A DNA stretch of 36,866 bases from a virus. The notes beneath the pieces were generated by a model that saw nothing but the letters and a program-made list of their open reading frames with translations, had not been told where the DNA came from and did no database searches. The stretch covers positions 1-36,866 of IMG/VR virus record IMGVR_UViG_3300042691_010128; one strand, written 5' to 3'. The position numbers were made by a program, and so were the translations under genes. Shown here in pieces: positions 30,638 through 36,866 of the stretch (position 1 is its first letter; each line of letters begins with the position of its first letter).

Positions 30638-31612
30638 ATGGCAAATACAGCATTTTCCCCAACCAATAGCGTAACCGTATCGAGCGCCGGTACCTTCGTT
30701 CCAGAAATTTGGAGTGATGAGATTGTTGCCAGTTATAAGAAGAACCTCGTTCTGGCCAATCTGGTCATGAAGATGAACTTCCGTGGCAAAAAAGGCGATG
30801 TGATCCACATCCCAGCACCAACACGCGGTTCGGCATCGTTAAAAGTAGCTACCGACGCAGTGACATTGATTGCTGCCAGCAACACTGAAGTGCAAGTGAC
30901 TATCGACAAGCATTATGAGTACAGCCGTTTGATCGAGGACATCGCTGAAATTCAAGCGCTGAACTCAATGCGTCAGTTCTACACTGCCGATGCTGGTTAT
31001 GCACTGGCGCGTCAAGTAGATACCAACTTGGTTCAATTGGGTCGTGCATTCAATGGCGCGACAATAGGCACTGATGACTATGCAACATCGGCAGCATCGA
31101 CTAAAGCCTTCATCGGATCAAACGGTACAACTGCATACAACTCAACATCGTCGAACGCAGCCGCTTTGACTGATGCAGCTATCCGTCGCACAATCCAGCG
31201 TTTGGACGACAACGACACACCAATGGATGGCCGTTTCTTCCTGATCCCACCATCAAGCCGCAACACACTGATGGGTCTGGCTCGCTACACTGAGCAAGCA
31301 TTTGTTGGTGATGGCAATGCAATCCGTAACGGCGAAATCGGCAACCTGTACGGTATCCCTGTGTTTGTTTCGTCAAACGCTGATACTGGCGCTGGCAACA
31401 GCACTACAGACCGTATCTGCTTGATGGGCCACAAGGATGCAATGGTTTTGGTTGAGCAAATTGCGGTTCGCTCGCAGACTCAGTACAAACAAGAGTATTT
31501 GGGCACTCTGTTTACTGCTGACACTCTGTATGGTGTTAAAGCAATGCGTACTGCGGCCACTGTTGGTGGAGCTTTATCGTCCTCGGCATTTGCCTTGGCC
31601 GTACCTGCCTAA
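30638..31612 (+). CDS. Major capsid (coat) protein
   Basis: The 324-residue protein has AGGAG before the ATG and starts ANTAFSPTNSV. It fits HK97-fold podovirus coats: an N-terminal arm, FVPEIWSDEIVASYKKNLVL and FRGKKGDVIHIPAPTRG (the 'G-D-x-V/I-x-I-P' E-loop entry), GRFFLIPPSSRN, and GIPVFVSSN in the A-domain. The gene follows scaffold and is followed by a terminator, as expected for the most highly expressed product. It should build the icosahedral shell. Confidence 0.92.
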   Translation: MANTAFSPTNSVTVSSAGTFVPEIWSDEIVASYKKNLVLANLVMKMNFRGKKGDVIHIPAPTRGSASLKVATDAVTLIAASNTEVQVTIDKHYEYSRLIEDIAEIQALNSMRQFYTADAGYALARQVDTNLVQLGRAFNGATIGTDDYATSAASTKAFIGSNGTTAYNSTSSNAAALTDAAIRRTIQRLDDNDTPMDGRFFLIPPSSRNTLMGLARYTEQAFVGDGNAIRNGEIGNLYGIPVFVSSNADTGAGNSTTDRICLMGHKDAMVLVEQIAVRSQTQYKQEYLGTLFTADTLYGVKAMRTAATVGGALSSSAFALAVPA

Positions 31613-31617
31613 TTAAA

Positions 31618-31643
31618 CTCCCCACTTTCGGGTGGGGGTTTTT
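31618..31643 (+). terminator. Terminator after the coat gene
   Basis: CCCCAC (31620-31625), loop TTTCGG, and GTGGGG (31632-31637) form a 6-bp GC-rich stem followed by G and five T. It would trim or attenuate late transcription right after the coat gene, before the small structural genes. Confidence 0.8.
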
Positions 31644-31663
31644 AACCTAATTAGGAGAACATT

Positions 31664-31990
31664 ATGGCAACAGCATCATCAGTAACTGTACGTGCAGGTA
31701 ACGATCAATTTCGTGGCCTGTTTTCTGATACGTGGCTGGTAACAGCTACACTTGACGCCGGTTCATTGGTTGACGGCGCTGGCGAAACTGATGACGTAAC
31801 CGTTCCAGGCGTTGCCTTGGGCGATATGGTCATTGGCGCATCATTGGGCGTGGATTTGGTTGGTTTGACTGTTACTGGCTACGTTAGCGCAGCCAATACT
31901 GTTAAATTCCGCATCCAAAATGAGTCAGGCTCTACCGCTGACTTAGCATCTTCAACATTGCGCATCGTTGTAGTTCGTTCATTAGCATAA
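31664..31990 (+). CDS. Small beta-rich capsid decoration-like protein
   Basis: This 108-residue, Val/Thr/Ala-rich beta protein (VTVPGVALGDMVIGASL, VTGYVSAANTVKFRIQN) resembles small decoration or head-fibre proteins of aquatic podoviruses, with the AANTVxxRIxN segment recurrent there. It sits between two terminators directly after the coat gene. Capsid surface binding is inferred from position and fold type. Confidence 0.65.
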   Translation: MATASSVTVRAGNDQFRGLFSDTWLVTATLDAGSLVDGAGETDDVTVPGVALGDMVIGASLGVDLVGLTVTGYVSAANTVKFRIQNESGSTADLASSTLRIVVVRSLA

Positions 31991-31993
31991 GAC

Positions 31994-32019
31994 TCAGGGG
32001 CTTCGGCCCCTGATTTTTT
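31994..32019 (+). terminator. Strong terminator
   Basis: TCAGGGGC (31994-32001), loop TTCG, and GCCCCTGA (32006-32013) form a perfect 8-bp stem with a stable UUCG tetraloop, followed by six T (32014-32019). It ends the coat/decoration transcripts. Later genes need read-through or a new promoter. Confidence 0.95.
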
Positions 32020-32029
32020 AAGGGTTGTT

Positions 32030-32233
32030 ATGGCTACATTTAGATGCCTTCAAAGTGGTCAAATGGTTACGTTTAACCAGCCGCACGATATTGACAGCAT
32101 GAAAGGCCATGCGGGATATCAACGCATTGATGAGCCTGAAATTTCAGGCGACAACGACGAACATTTAATACTTATGCAGCCACCTGAGGCGCAAAAACGG
32201 CCTGGGAGGCCAAGGAAAGTAGATAATGCGTGA
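32030..32233 (+). CDS. Small conserved podovirus protein with basic tail
   Basis: The 67-residue protein starts MATFRCLQSGQMVTF and has PHDIDSMKGHAGYQRID, a motif I associate with a small podovirus family in head gene clusters. The C-terminus KRPGRPRK is an AT-hook-like basic patch that could touch DNA. Its stop overlaps the next start by 8 bases. Function unknown; a minor virion protein is plausible. Confidence 0.65.
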   Translation: MATFRCLQSGQMVTFNQPHDIDSMKGHAGYQRIDEPEISGDNDEHLILMQPPEAQKRPGRPRKVDNA

Positions 32234-32432
32234 TATTGATCTGCGTGAATTTGGCAAGCTGGAAGCTCAAGTTGAAGTGCTTCAGGCTGAAGTTAGCGCA
32301 CTGCGCGAAGACGTCAAAAAGCTATTGGCTATGGCCAACAAGTCTAAAGGCGGGTTTTGGGTCGGTATGGCAATCGCGTCGGCCATAAGTGGTGGCGCTG
32401 CGTTTATCTTGGATCGGGTATTTTTCAGATAG
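32226..32432 (+). CDS. XhlA-like coiled-coil / membrane protein
   Basis: The 68-residue protein has a charged coiled-coil N-terminal half (residues 5-42, with VEVLQAEVSALREDVKKLL) and one membrane segment (about 43-64, WVGMAIASAISGGAAFIL). This is the layout of XhlA-type haemolysin/holin-associated proteins, though here it lies far from the lysis cassette among head and tail genes. It could act in membrane attachment during assembly or entry. Role inferred from layout. Confidence 0.6.
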   Translation: MRDIDLREFGKLEAQVEVLQAEVSALREDVKKLLAMANKSKGGFWVGMAIASAISGGAAFILDRVFFR

Positions 32433-32444
32433 GGGATAGTCATT

Positions 32445-32603
32445 ATGTATGGGTCAAAAAAAGATAGTAAGTCAATGAGCGGCTACAAAACAGCAACGGT
32501 AAAGGCTAGTAAGCCTAACAAGCAATCTTCGTCTACAGGCATGGCTCAAACAAAGATGCCAGTTCGTGGAATGCGCACAGCCAAGAACAAGGCTAAAAAG
32601 TAA
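32445..32603 (+). CDS. Tiny basic protein (52 aa)
   Basis: From the ATG at 32445 (AGGGGA upstream) the frame encodes 52 residues rich in Lys, Ser, Met and Thr and almost without acidic residues (opens MYGSKKDSKSMSGYK). The stop overlaps the next start (TAATG). The composition suggests a nucleic-acid-binding or virion-packed peptide. No family recognised; coupling and coding-like codons support reality. Confidence 0.55.
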   Translation: MYGSKKDSKSMSGYKTATVKASKPNKQSSSTGMAQTKMPVRGMRTAKNKAKK

Positions 32604-32752
32604 TGAAGGGCGTACCGCACTATTTGCCCAGCGGCAAACTTTATACTGGCGCAACGCATAAGTCCGGCAAAACTTTAATGACGGGCGAAAAGCACACAAA
32701 AACCAGTAAGGTTTTGACGCACACTAAGCCTAAGCAAAAGGGGCAAAAATGA
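32603..32752 (+). CDS. Tiny basic protein (49 aa)
   Basis: The frame from the TAATG overlap encodes 49 residues (opens MKGVPHYLPSGKLYTG) rich in Lys, Thr, His and Gly. The start resembles small phage proteins with a 'HYxPDGKxYxG' opening near head genes. It ends in ATGA overlapping another small start. Function unknown; a DNA-condensing or minor virion peptide is possible. Confidence 0.55.
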   Translation: MKGVPHYLPSGKLYTGATHKSGKTLMTGEKHTKTSKVLTHTKPKQKGQK

Positions 32753-32778
32753 AGTCTAGAATCTATGCCACGCTATAA
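32749..32778 (+). pseudogene. 9-codon remnant resembling the 50-aa basic gene start
   Basis: A start overlapping the previous stop (ATGA) gives MKSRIYATL and then TAA. The intact gene at 33107 begins MKNGLYANI, with the same MK..xYA pattern and the same ATGA entry. It may be the decayed start of a duplicated copy, or a short leader. Too short to be sure. Confidence 0.3.
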
Positions 32779-32792
32779 CTAAGGATTAAACT

Positions 32793-33110
32793 ATGTCAAC
32801 ATTCCAGTTAGACCCTAATCAAGTAGCCTTGGGCGTAGGTAGTATGGGCACCACCCAAGCAGCTACAGTAACAACTAGCAGCGTACAGATGACTGCATTT
32901 GGCGCGAATACTACATTGATTCGTATTGCTTGCGCTCTTGGTCACTGCCATTTTGCAATTGGAACTAACCCAACGGCGTCACTTACAACAAGCCCTTTGA
33001 TTGGAAATAATCAGTCAGAAATTGTTGCGGTAACGCCAGGACAAAAAATTGCTTTTATTAAAGATGCGGCGGTAACTACTTCTACAGTAACTGTTACGGA
33101 ACTAATATGA
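32793..33110 (+). CDS. Small beta-rich structural protein
   Basis: The 105-residue protein is Thr/Ala/Val/Ile-rich with alternating beta character (MTAFGANTTLIRIACALGH, FAIGTNPTASLTTS, VAVTPGQKIAFIKDA). It resembles small phage proteins with a single beta-sandwich that sit on capsids or tails. It overlaps the following basic gene by ATGA. No enzymatic motif. A decoration or tail-completion role is inferred from context only. Confidence 0.6.
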   Translation: MSTFQLDPNQVALGVGSMGTTQAATVTTSSVQMTAFGANTTLIRIACALGHCHFAIGTNPTASLTTSPLIGNNQSEIVAVTPGQKIAFIKDAAVTTSTVTVTELI

Positions 33111-33259
33111 AAAACGGACTCTATGCCAACATCAATGCCAAGCAAGCCAGAATTAAAGCTGGATCGGGCGAGAAGATGCGCAAGGTTGGCAGCAAAGGCG
33201 CGCCAACAAAAGCTGATTTTGTACAGTCGGCCAAGACAGCGAAAAAGCCTAAAAAATGA
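33107..33259 (+). CDS. Tiny basic conserved phage protein (50 aa)
   Basis: The ATGA overlap gives a 50-residue product with IKAGSGEKMRKVGSKGAPT and a Lys-rich tail, a pattern recurrent in aquatic phages ('MKxGLYANIxAKxxRIxxGSGEKMRKxGxxGxPT'). Basic, with only two acidic residues. It overlaps the next gene by ATGA as well. Function unknown; likely a virion or DNA-associated peptide. Confidence 0.7.
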   Translation: MKNGLYANINAKQARIKAGSGEKMRKVGSKGAPTKADFVQSAKTAKKPKK

Positions 33260-33507
33260 TTAAGCGCGGCAAAGAGGAATTTGCTGGCTATAACAAGCCT
33301 AAAGCGACTCCTAACCACCCAAGCAAAAGCCATGCTGTATTGGCTAAGGATGGGGATGAAGTTAAGCTGATTCGTTTTGGCCAGCAGGGTGCTACTGGCA
33401 GTCCAGATGGCACGAAACGCAATGAAGCGTTTAAAGCGCGTCATGCCAAGAATATCGACAAGGGTAAGATGAGCGCGGCTTTTTGGGCTAATAAAGTGAA
33501 ATGGTAG
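33256..33507 (+). CDS. DUF6321-type small protein
   Basis: The 83-residue basic protein has KPKATPNHPSKSHAVLAKDG, LIRFGQQGATGS, and KARHAKNIDKGKMSAAFWA, a conserved series I recognise as the phage family DUF6321. The C-terminal Lys/Arg/His-rich part with WANKVKW resembles a nucleic-acid-binding helix. It is the last of the coupled basic genes before the non-coding gap. Function unknown. Confidence 0.75.
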   Translation: MIKRGKEEFAGYNKPKATPNHPSKSHAVLAKDGDEVKLIRFGQQGATGSPDGTKRNEAFKARHAKNIDKGKMSAAFWANKVKW

Positions 33508-33528
33508 CCAAATATAAAGTAATTTCTT

Positions 33529-33600
33529 TATAATAGGGGCGATGGCTTCTTCCCGCTGGGGATAGGCAAAAGCTGGCTCTGTTAAGTTTTGCGGGGAAGC
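33529..33600 (+). promoter_or_regulatory. TATAAT box and 5' leader hairpin covering the ribosome-binding site
   Basis: A perfect TATAAT lies at 33529-33534 without a recognisable -35. The leader downstream folds: GCTTC (33545-33549) pairs with GAAGC (33596-33600), and CCCGC (33552-33556) with GCGGG (33591-33595), ten base pairs with a two-base bulge and a 34-base loop. The 3' arm contains the GGGGAAG ribosome-binding site of the gene at 33603, so translation should be low while the stem is closed. Confidence 0.5.
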
Positions 33601-33602
33601 GA

Positions 33603-34253
33603 ATGACCTATCTAGAATTAGTTAATGCAGTATTGATACGACTACGTGAGCCGACGGTCGATACCGTCGCTCTGAGTTCGTATTCCAGTTTGATTGGCAA
33701 GTTCGTTAATGACGCGAAGCGCCAAGTTGAGGACGCTTACGATTGGAATGTTCTCGGCCAAGAAAAAACAGTCACCACGGTTGCTGACACATATATCTAT
33801 TCGTTAACCGGCGTAGGTCAAAAATTCCGCGTATCAAGTGACCCCCTAAACACAACCAGCAATGTCGTCATGCAAAATATTAGCGTGGCCGATATGCGTC
33901 AAAAACAGAATTTCACACCGATCGTTACTAACATTCCCGCACAATACTGTTTTGAAGGTGTTGACGGTAATGGCGACGCGCAAGTTCAATTGTATGGCCG
34001 CCCTGATGGCGTCTATACCATCAAGTTTTTTGTAACTATTCCCCAAGCGACATTAACTTCTGACAGCACATCGATATTAGTGCCTGACGTATTAGTTGAG
34101 CAAAATGCGTATGCCAGAGCATTGGTTGAGCGAGGCGAAGATGGTGGATTAAATTCGTCAGAGGCGTATAACCTGTATCGCTCCATGTTGGCTGATTACA
34201 TTGCTTTGGAAGCGACACGCTTCCCTGAAACGCAGGAGTTTGTCTCAATATGA
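33603..34253 (+). CDS. Head-tail adaptor / tail tubular protein A-like
   Basis: The 216-residue protein opens MTYLELVNAVLIRLREP, has VNDAKRQVEDAYDWNVL at about 33-50, and a mixed beta middle with a helical C-terminus. This matches the adaptor class that docks on the portal in short-tailed phages (T7 gp11-like). The ATG has GGGGAAG, inside the leader hairpin described separately. Stop and next start overlap (ATGA). It should link the head to the tail hub encoded next. Confidence 0.75.
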   Translation: MTYLELVNAVLIRLREPTVDTVALSSYSSLIGKFVNDAKRQVEDAYDWNVLGQEKTVTTVADTYIYSLTGVGQKFRVSSDPLNTTSNVVMQNISVADMRQKQNFTPIVTNIPAQYCFEGVDGNGDAQVQLYGRPDGVYTIKFFVTIPQATLTSDSTSILVPDVLVEQNAYARALVERGEDGGLNSSEAYNLYRSMLADYIALEATRFPETQEFVSI

Positions 34254-35812
34254 GTCAGCAACTTGAGCGCTTTAGCATTAGTGCGCCAGGCTTCTATGGC
34301 CTGAATACGCAAGATTCGCCGCTTGATTTAGCGGCTGGTTTTGCGTTGACTGCGACCAACTGTATCCTTGATCAGTACGGTCGAATCGGCGCGCGAAAAG
34401 GCTGGACAAGACAAAATACTAGCTCAGGAAACCTTGGCGCTAATGACGTTGGCGTCATTCATGAGTTGGTGCAAACTGATGGGTCGGTTACGACTTTATT
34501 TGCTGGAAACAATAAGTTATTCAAATTAAGCGGTTCAACAGCTACCGAGCTAACTTATGGCGGTGGCGGTACTGCTCCGACTATCACGGCAAATAATTGG
34601 CAGTGCGCATCATTAAATGGAATAACGTATTTTTTCCAATCTGGATATGATCCATTAATTTACGACCCAGCGGTTAGCACAACAACGTATCGTCGGGTAA
34701 GCGAAAAAACTGGTTATGCTGGTACCGTTCCACAAGGAAATATCTGCATATCTGCGTATGGCCGCTTGTGGATAGCCAACACAGCGACCAATAAAACAAC
34801 GCTCACATTTTCAGATTTGATTGCTGGCCATATTTATACCGGTGGCTCATCGGGTACGTTAAACATAAATAACGTATGGGCAAATGGTGCTGACGAGATA
34901 ACTGGCCTAGCAGCGCATAACGGTTTTCTGTTTATCTTTGGTAAGCGCCAGATTCTGGTGTACCAAGGTGCAACAACACCTAGCACGATGTCGCTGTACG
35001 ACACGGTGGTAGGTATCGGCTGCCAATACCGTGATTCGATTCAAAGTACAAACACCGATGTCGTATTTTTGTCAAACAGCGGTGTGCGCTCTGTGCTTAG
35101 AACCATTCAGGAAAAGTCAGCGCCATTTCGTGACCTGAGCAAGAATGTTCGTAATGACTTAATGCAGTTAGTGGCGGGTGAAACACCGGCAAATATTAAA
35201 GCAGTTTATTCTGAAGTCGATGCGTTTTATTTACTGACATTCCCAACAGCAAAACAAGTCTATGTGTTTGACACCAGAAATGTGATGCAAGATGGTTCGT
35301 CGCGAGTAACTACATGGACTCAGATTGAACCGACGGCTTTGTGCGCATTGCGAAACGGCGATTTGTTAATCGGCAAAAAAGGCTATGTCGGTAAATACAC
35401 AGGCTATCTTGATGATGCTGCTACGTACCGAATGTTCTACTACACCAATCACGCTGACTTGGGTGATGTAACGGTAACATCGATTGTTAAGCGTATCTCA
35501 ATTGTGGTTATTGGTGGCTCAAATCAAGTAGTCACCATTAAATGGGGATACGATTTTTCTGAGAATTATTTATCGGAAAACGTCACTATCCCAACACAAG
35601 GCGTTTCTGAATACGGCGTTGCTGAATATGGAACTCCAACGGATAGTACGCCGATTGCGTATTACGCTGGTGGTATTACGATTCAAACTCTACTGTCTCA
35701 AGCGACAGGCTCTGGAAAAGTAGTTCAGACAGGGTATGAGGCAGAGGTGAATGGTTTTGAACTATCGATTCAAAAAATTGAAATTTTGGCCAAGCGTGGC
35801 CGTATAAGTTAA
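34250..35812 (+). CDS. Tail nozzle / hub protein
   Basis: The 520-residue protein opens with FYGLNTQDSPLDLAAGFA and IGARKGWTRQ, a recurrent opening of podovirus tail proteins. It is beta-rich throughout with repeated blades (LNGITYFFQSGYDP, AHNGFLFIFGKRQILVYQG, VFLSNSGVRSV), suggesting a beta-propeller as in tail tubular protein B (T7 gp12) or P22 gp10. It should form the nozzle distal to the adaptor. It lies between adaptor and receptor-binding genes, coupled to the adaptor by ATGA. Confidence 0.72.
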   Translation: MSQQLERFSISAPGFYGLNTQDSPLDLAAGFALTATNCILDQYGRIGARKGWTRQNTSSGNLGANDVGVIHELVQTDGSVTTLFAGNNKLFKLSGSTATELTYGGGGTAPTITANNWQCASLNGITYFFQSGYDPLIYDPAVSTTTYRRVSEKTGYAGTVPQGNICISAYGRLWIANTATNKTTLTFSDLIAGHIYTGGSSGTLNINNVWANGADEITGLAAHNGFLFIFGKRQILVYQGATTPSTMSLYDTVVGIGCQYRDSIQSTNTDVVFLSNSGVRSVLRTIQEKSAPFRDLSKNVRNDLMQLVAGETPANIKAVYSEVDAFYLLTFPTAKQVYVFDTRNVMQDGSSRVTTWTQIEPTALCALRNGDLLIGKKGYVGKYTGYLDDAATYRMFYYTNHADLGDVTVTSIVKRISIVVIGGSNQVVTIKWGYDFSENYLSENVTIPTQGVSEYGVAEYGTPTDSTPIAYYAGGITIQTLLSQATGSGKVVQTGYEAEVNGFELSIQKIEILAKRGRIS

Positions 35813-35822
35813 GGGGCGGCAC

Positions 35823-36494
35823 ATGTCTAACTATACCAAATCGACCGACTTTGCATCTAAGGACTCATTAGCCTCCGGCAATGCGGCCAAGATTGTTAAA
35901 GGTACGGAGATTGATACCGAGTTTAATAATATCGCCACAGCGATTGCTACTAAAGCAGACTTGGCAAGCCCAGGTTTTAGCGGAACTCCGACAGCGCCGA
36001 CAGCGTCGTCTGGCGATAACACAACCAAGTTGGCAACAACAGCGTTCGTTACTTCCGCTATTTCTACTAGCGCCAGTTCTACACTAGCGTCTGTTTACCC
36101 TGTTGGCTCTATCTATATCAATGCTTCAGTTAGCACTAACCCAGCGACGTTGCTTGGTTTTGGTACATGGACAGCGTTCGGCGCTGGTCGTGTCATGGTT
36201 GGTTTAAATGCTGGCGATGCTTCATTTGATACTGCTGAAGAAACAGGCGGCTCTAAAGATTCAGTTGTTGTTAGCCATACTCACTCGGTAACTGATCCTG
36301 GCCACAGCCATACCGTTGGCATACAGACTAAAACATTAGATCAAAATGCTGGCTCGGCTAGTTTGGCTGGTGCAGGAACAACAACAACAAGCACCGCAAG
36401 TACAGGTATCTCTATTCAATCAACTGGTTCAAGTGGCACTAACGCTAACTTGCAACCTTACATAGTTGTATATATGTGGAAGCGTACTGTATGA
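35823..36494 (+). CDS. Short tail fibre / receptor-binding protein
   Basis: The 223-residue protein has an N-terminal trimerisation-like region with TAPTASSGDNTTKLATTAFV, then YPVGSIYIN and LGFGTWTAFGAGRVMVG, typical of T4 gp10/gp12-type fibre ends. A His-rich segment SHTHSVTDPGHSHTVG may bind iron or zinc along a trimer axis, as in T4 gp37. It ends with NLQPYIVVYMWKR, the common fibre terminus. It likely contacts the host surface. Its stop overlaps the cupin start (ATGA). Confidence 0.8.
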   Translation: MSNYTKSTDFASKDSLASGNAAKIVKGTEIDTEFNNIATAIATKADLASPGFSGTPTAPTASSGDNTTKLATTAFVTSAISTSASSTLASVYPVGSIYINASVSTNPATLLGFGTWTAFGAGRVMVGLNAGDASFDTAEETGGSKDSVVVSHTHSVTDPGHSHTVGIQTKTLDQNAGSASLAGAGTTTTSTASTGISIQSTGSSGTNANLQPYIVVYMWKRTV

Positions 36495-36826
36495 GCGCTG
36501 TTGAAAAAAAACTTGAGAATTTGGGTGGTGAAATTACTCACCACTTTTCGGATGGCTTGTATGCCAAAGAGGCGTTTGTCCCTGCTGGCACGGCCATACT
36601 GAAGCACACGCATAACTTTAGCCATCTATCTATTTTGGCTAAAGGTAAAGTAGCGGTTATGAAGGGCGACGTTATTGAAATAATTGATGCGCCAGCGTGT
36701 ATAGAAGTTAAAGCAAACGTAGTTCACGGCATTAAGGCTGTGAGCGATTGTGTCTGGTTTTGTATCCATGCGACGGATGAAAAAGACCCGTCTAAGGTGG
36801 ATGACGTTTTAATTAGAGGGGAATAG
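36491..36826 (+). CDS. Cupin-fold small protein
   Basis: The start is set at 36491 (ATGA overlap). The 111-residue product has GTAILKHTHNFSHLSILAKG followed by VAVMKGDVIEI, the G-x5-HxH-x3-H-x6-G first motif of cupins, and VHGIKA for the second His. Metal binding by three His is likely. Small cupins sit next to fibre genes in several aquatic phages; whether it is a virion enzyme or a structural protein is unknown. It is the last gene before the circle join and runs on into the ejection genes. Confidence 0.7.
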   Translation: MSAVEKKLENLGGEITHHFSDGLYAKEAFVPAGTAILKHTHNFSHLSILAKGKVAVMKGDVIEIIDAPACIEVKANVVHGIKAVSDCVWFCIHATDEKDPSKVDDVLIRGE

Positions 36827-36866
36827 TATGCCTTTTTTTGATCTTTTAGGTAGTTATGTTCAAGGC
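36798..36866. repeat. Direct terminal repeat, right copy (69 bp)
   Basis: Exact copy of bases 1-69. It contains the end of the cupin gene (TAG at 36824-36826) and a partial copy of the first ejection-type gene from 36828 to the window edge. That partial gene is complete at the left end and should not be counted twice. Confidence 0.95.

Overview
The window is a complete, circularly permuted tailed-phage genome. Bases 1-69 recur exactly at 36798-36866, so about 36.8 kb is unique and the cupin gene at the right end runs into the first gene at the left end. Large terminase, portal, scaffold, coat, head-tail adaptor, tail hub, fibres and three ejection-type proteins are present. I see no tape measure, tail tube or sheath, so a short-tailed (podovirus-like) particle is most likely. 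Holin plus lysozyme points to a Gram-negative host, and several small structural proteins look like those of aquatic podoviruses and cyanophages. I cannot name the host. I see no integrase, lysogeny repressor, phage RNA polymerase, reverse transcriptase, CRISPR array or tRNA gene.

There are four transcription blocks. Two divergent hubs separate them on one side (about 11.44-11.53 kb and 20.44-20.80 kb). Two convergent junctions close them on the other (8.43-8.49 kb and 18.30-18.38 kb). (1) The late block starts at 20.8 kb with a small regulator, a 330-bp non-coding segment and the terminases. It continues through portal, fibres, scaffold, coat, a run of tiny basic genes, tail genes and cupin, then passes the circle join to the ejection proteins, lysis cassette, phosphoesterase and an extremely acidic protein, ending at a strong terminator at 8452-8479. 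(2) A leftward block, 11443 to 8489, holds a VRR-NUC nuclease, a DNA methyltransferase, an SNF2-type helicase and three small proteins. (3) A rightward replication block, 11530 to 18297, holds a Cas4/RecB-like nuclease, a putative ssDNA-binding protein, an AT-rich methyltransferase-like gene, a family A DNA polymerase and a primase-helicase. (4) A leftward block, 20440 to 18377, holds a GP88-family protein and seven small proteins, most of them unrecognised.

Replication appears to use the phage's own polymerase, primase-helicase, SF2 helicase and two nucleases, while transcription relies on host RNA polymerase. The 11.45-kb hub has two back-to-back sigma70-type promoters with overlapping -35 hexamers, and the leftward -10 lies inside a palindrome. 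The 20.5-20.8 kb hub is packed with repeats and is the best candidate operator or origin. The most unusual items are the 75-residue acidic protein with no basic residues, an apparent AUU start codon, the AT-rich Trm1-motif gene flanked by a copy of the polymerase gene start, the Leu762-type polymerase, a G-tract ahead of the terminase genes, and a hairpin that hides a ribosome-binding site.
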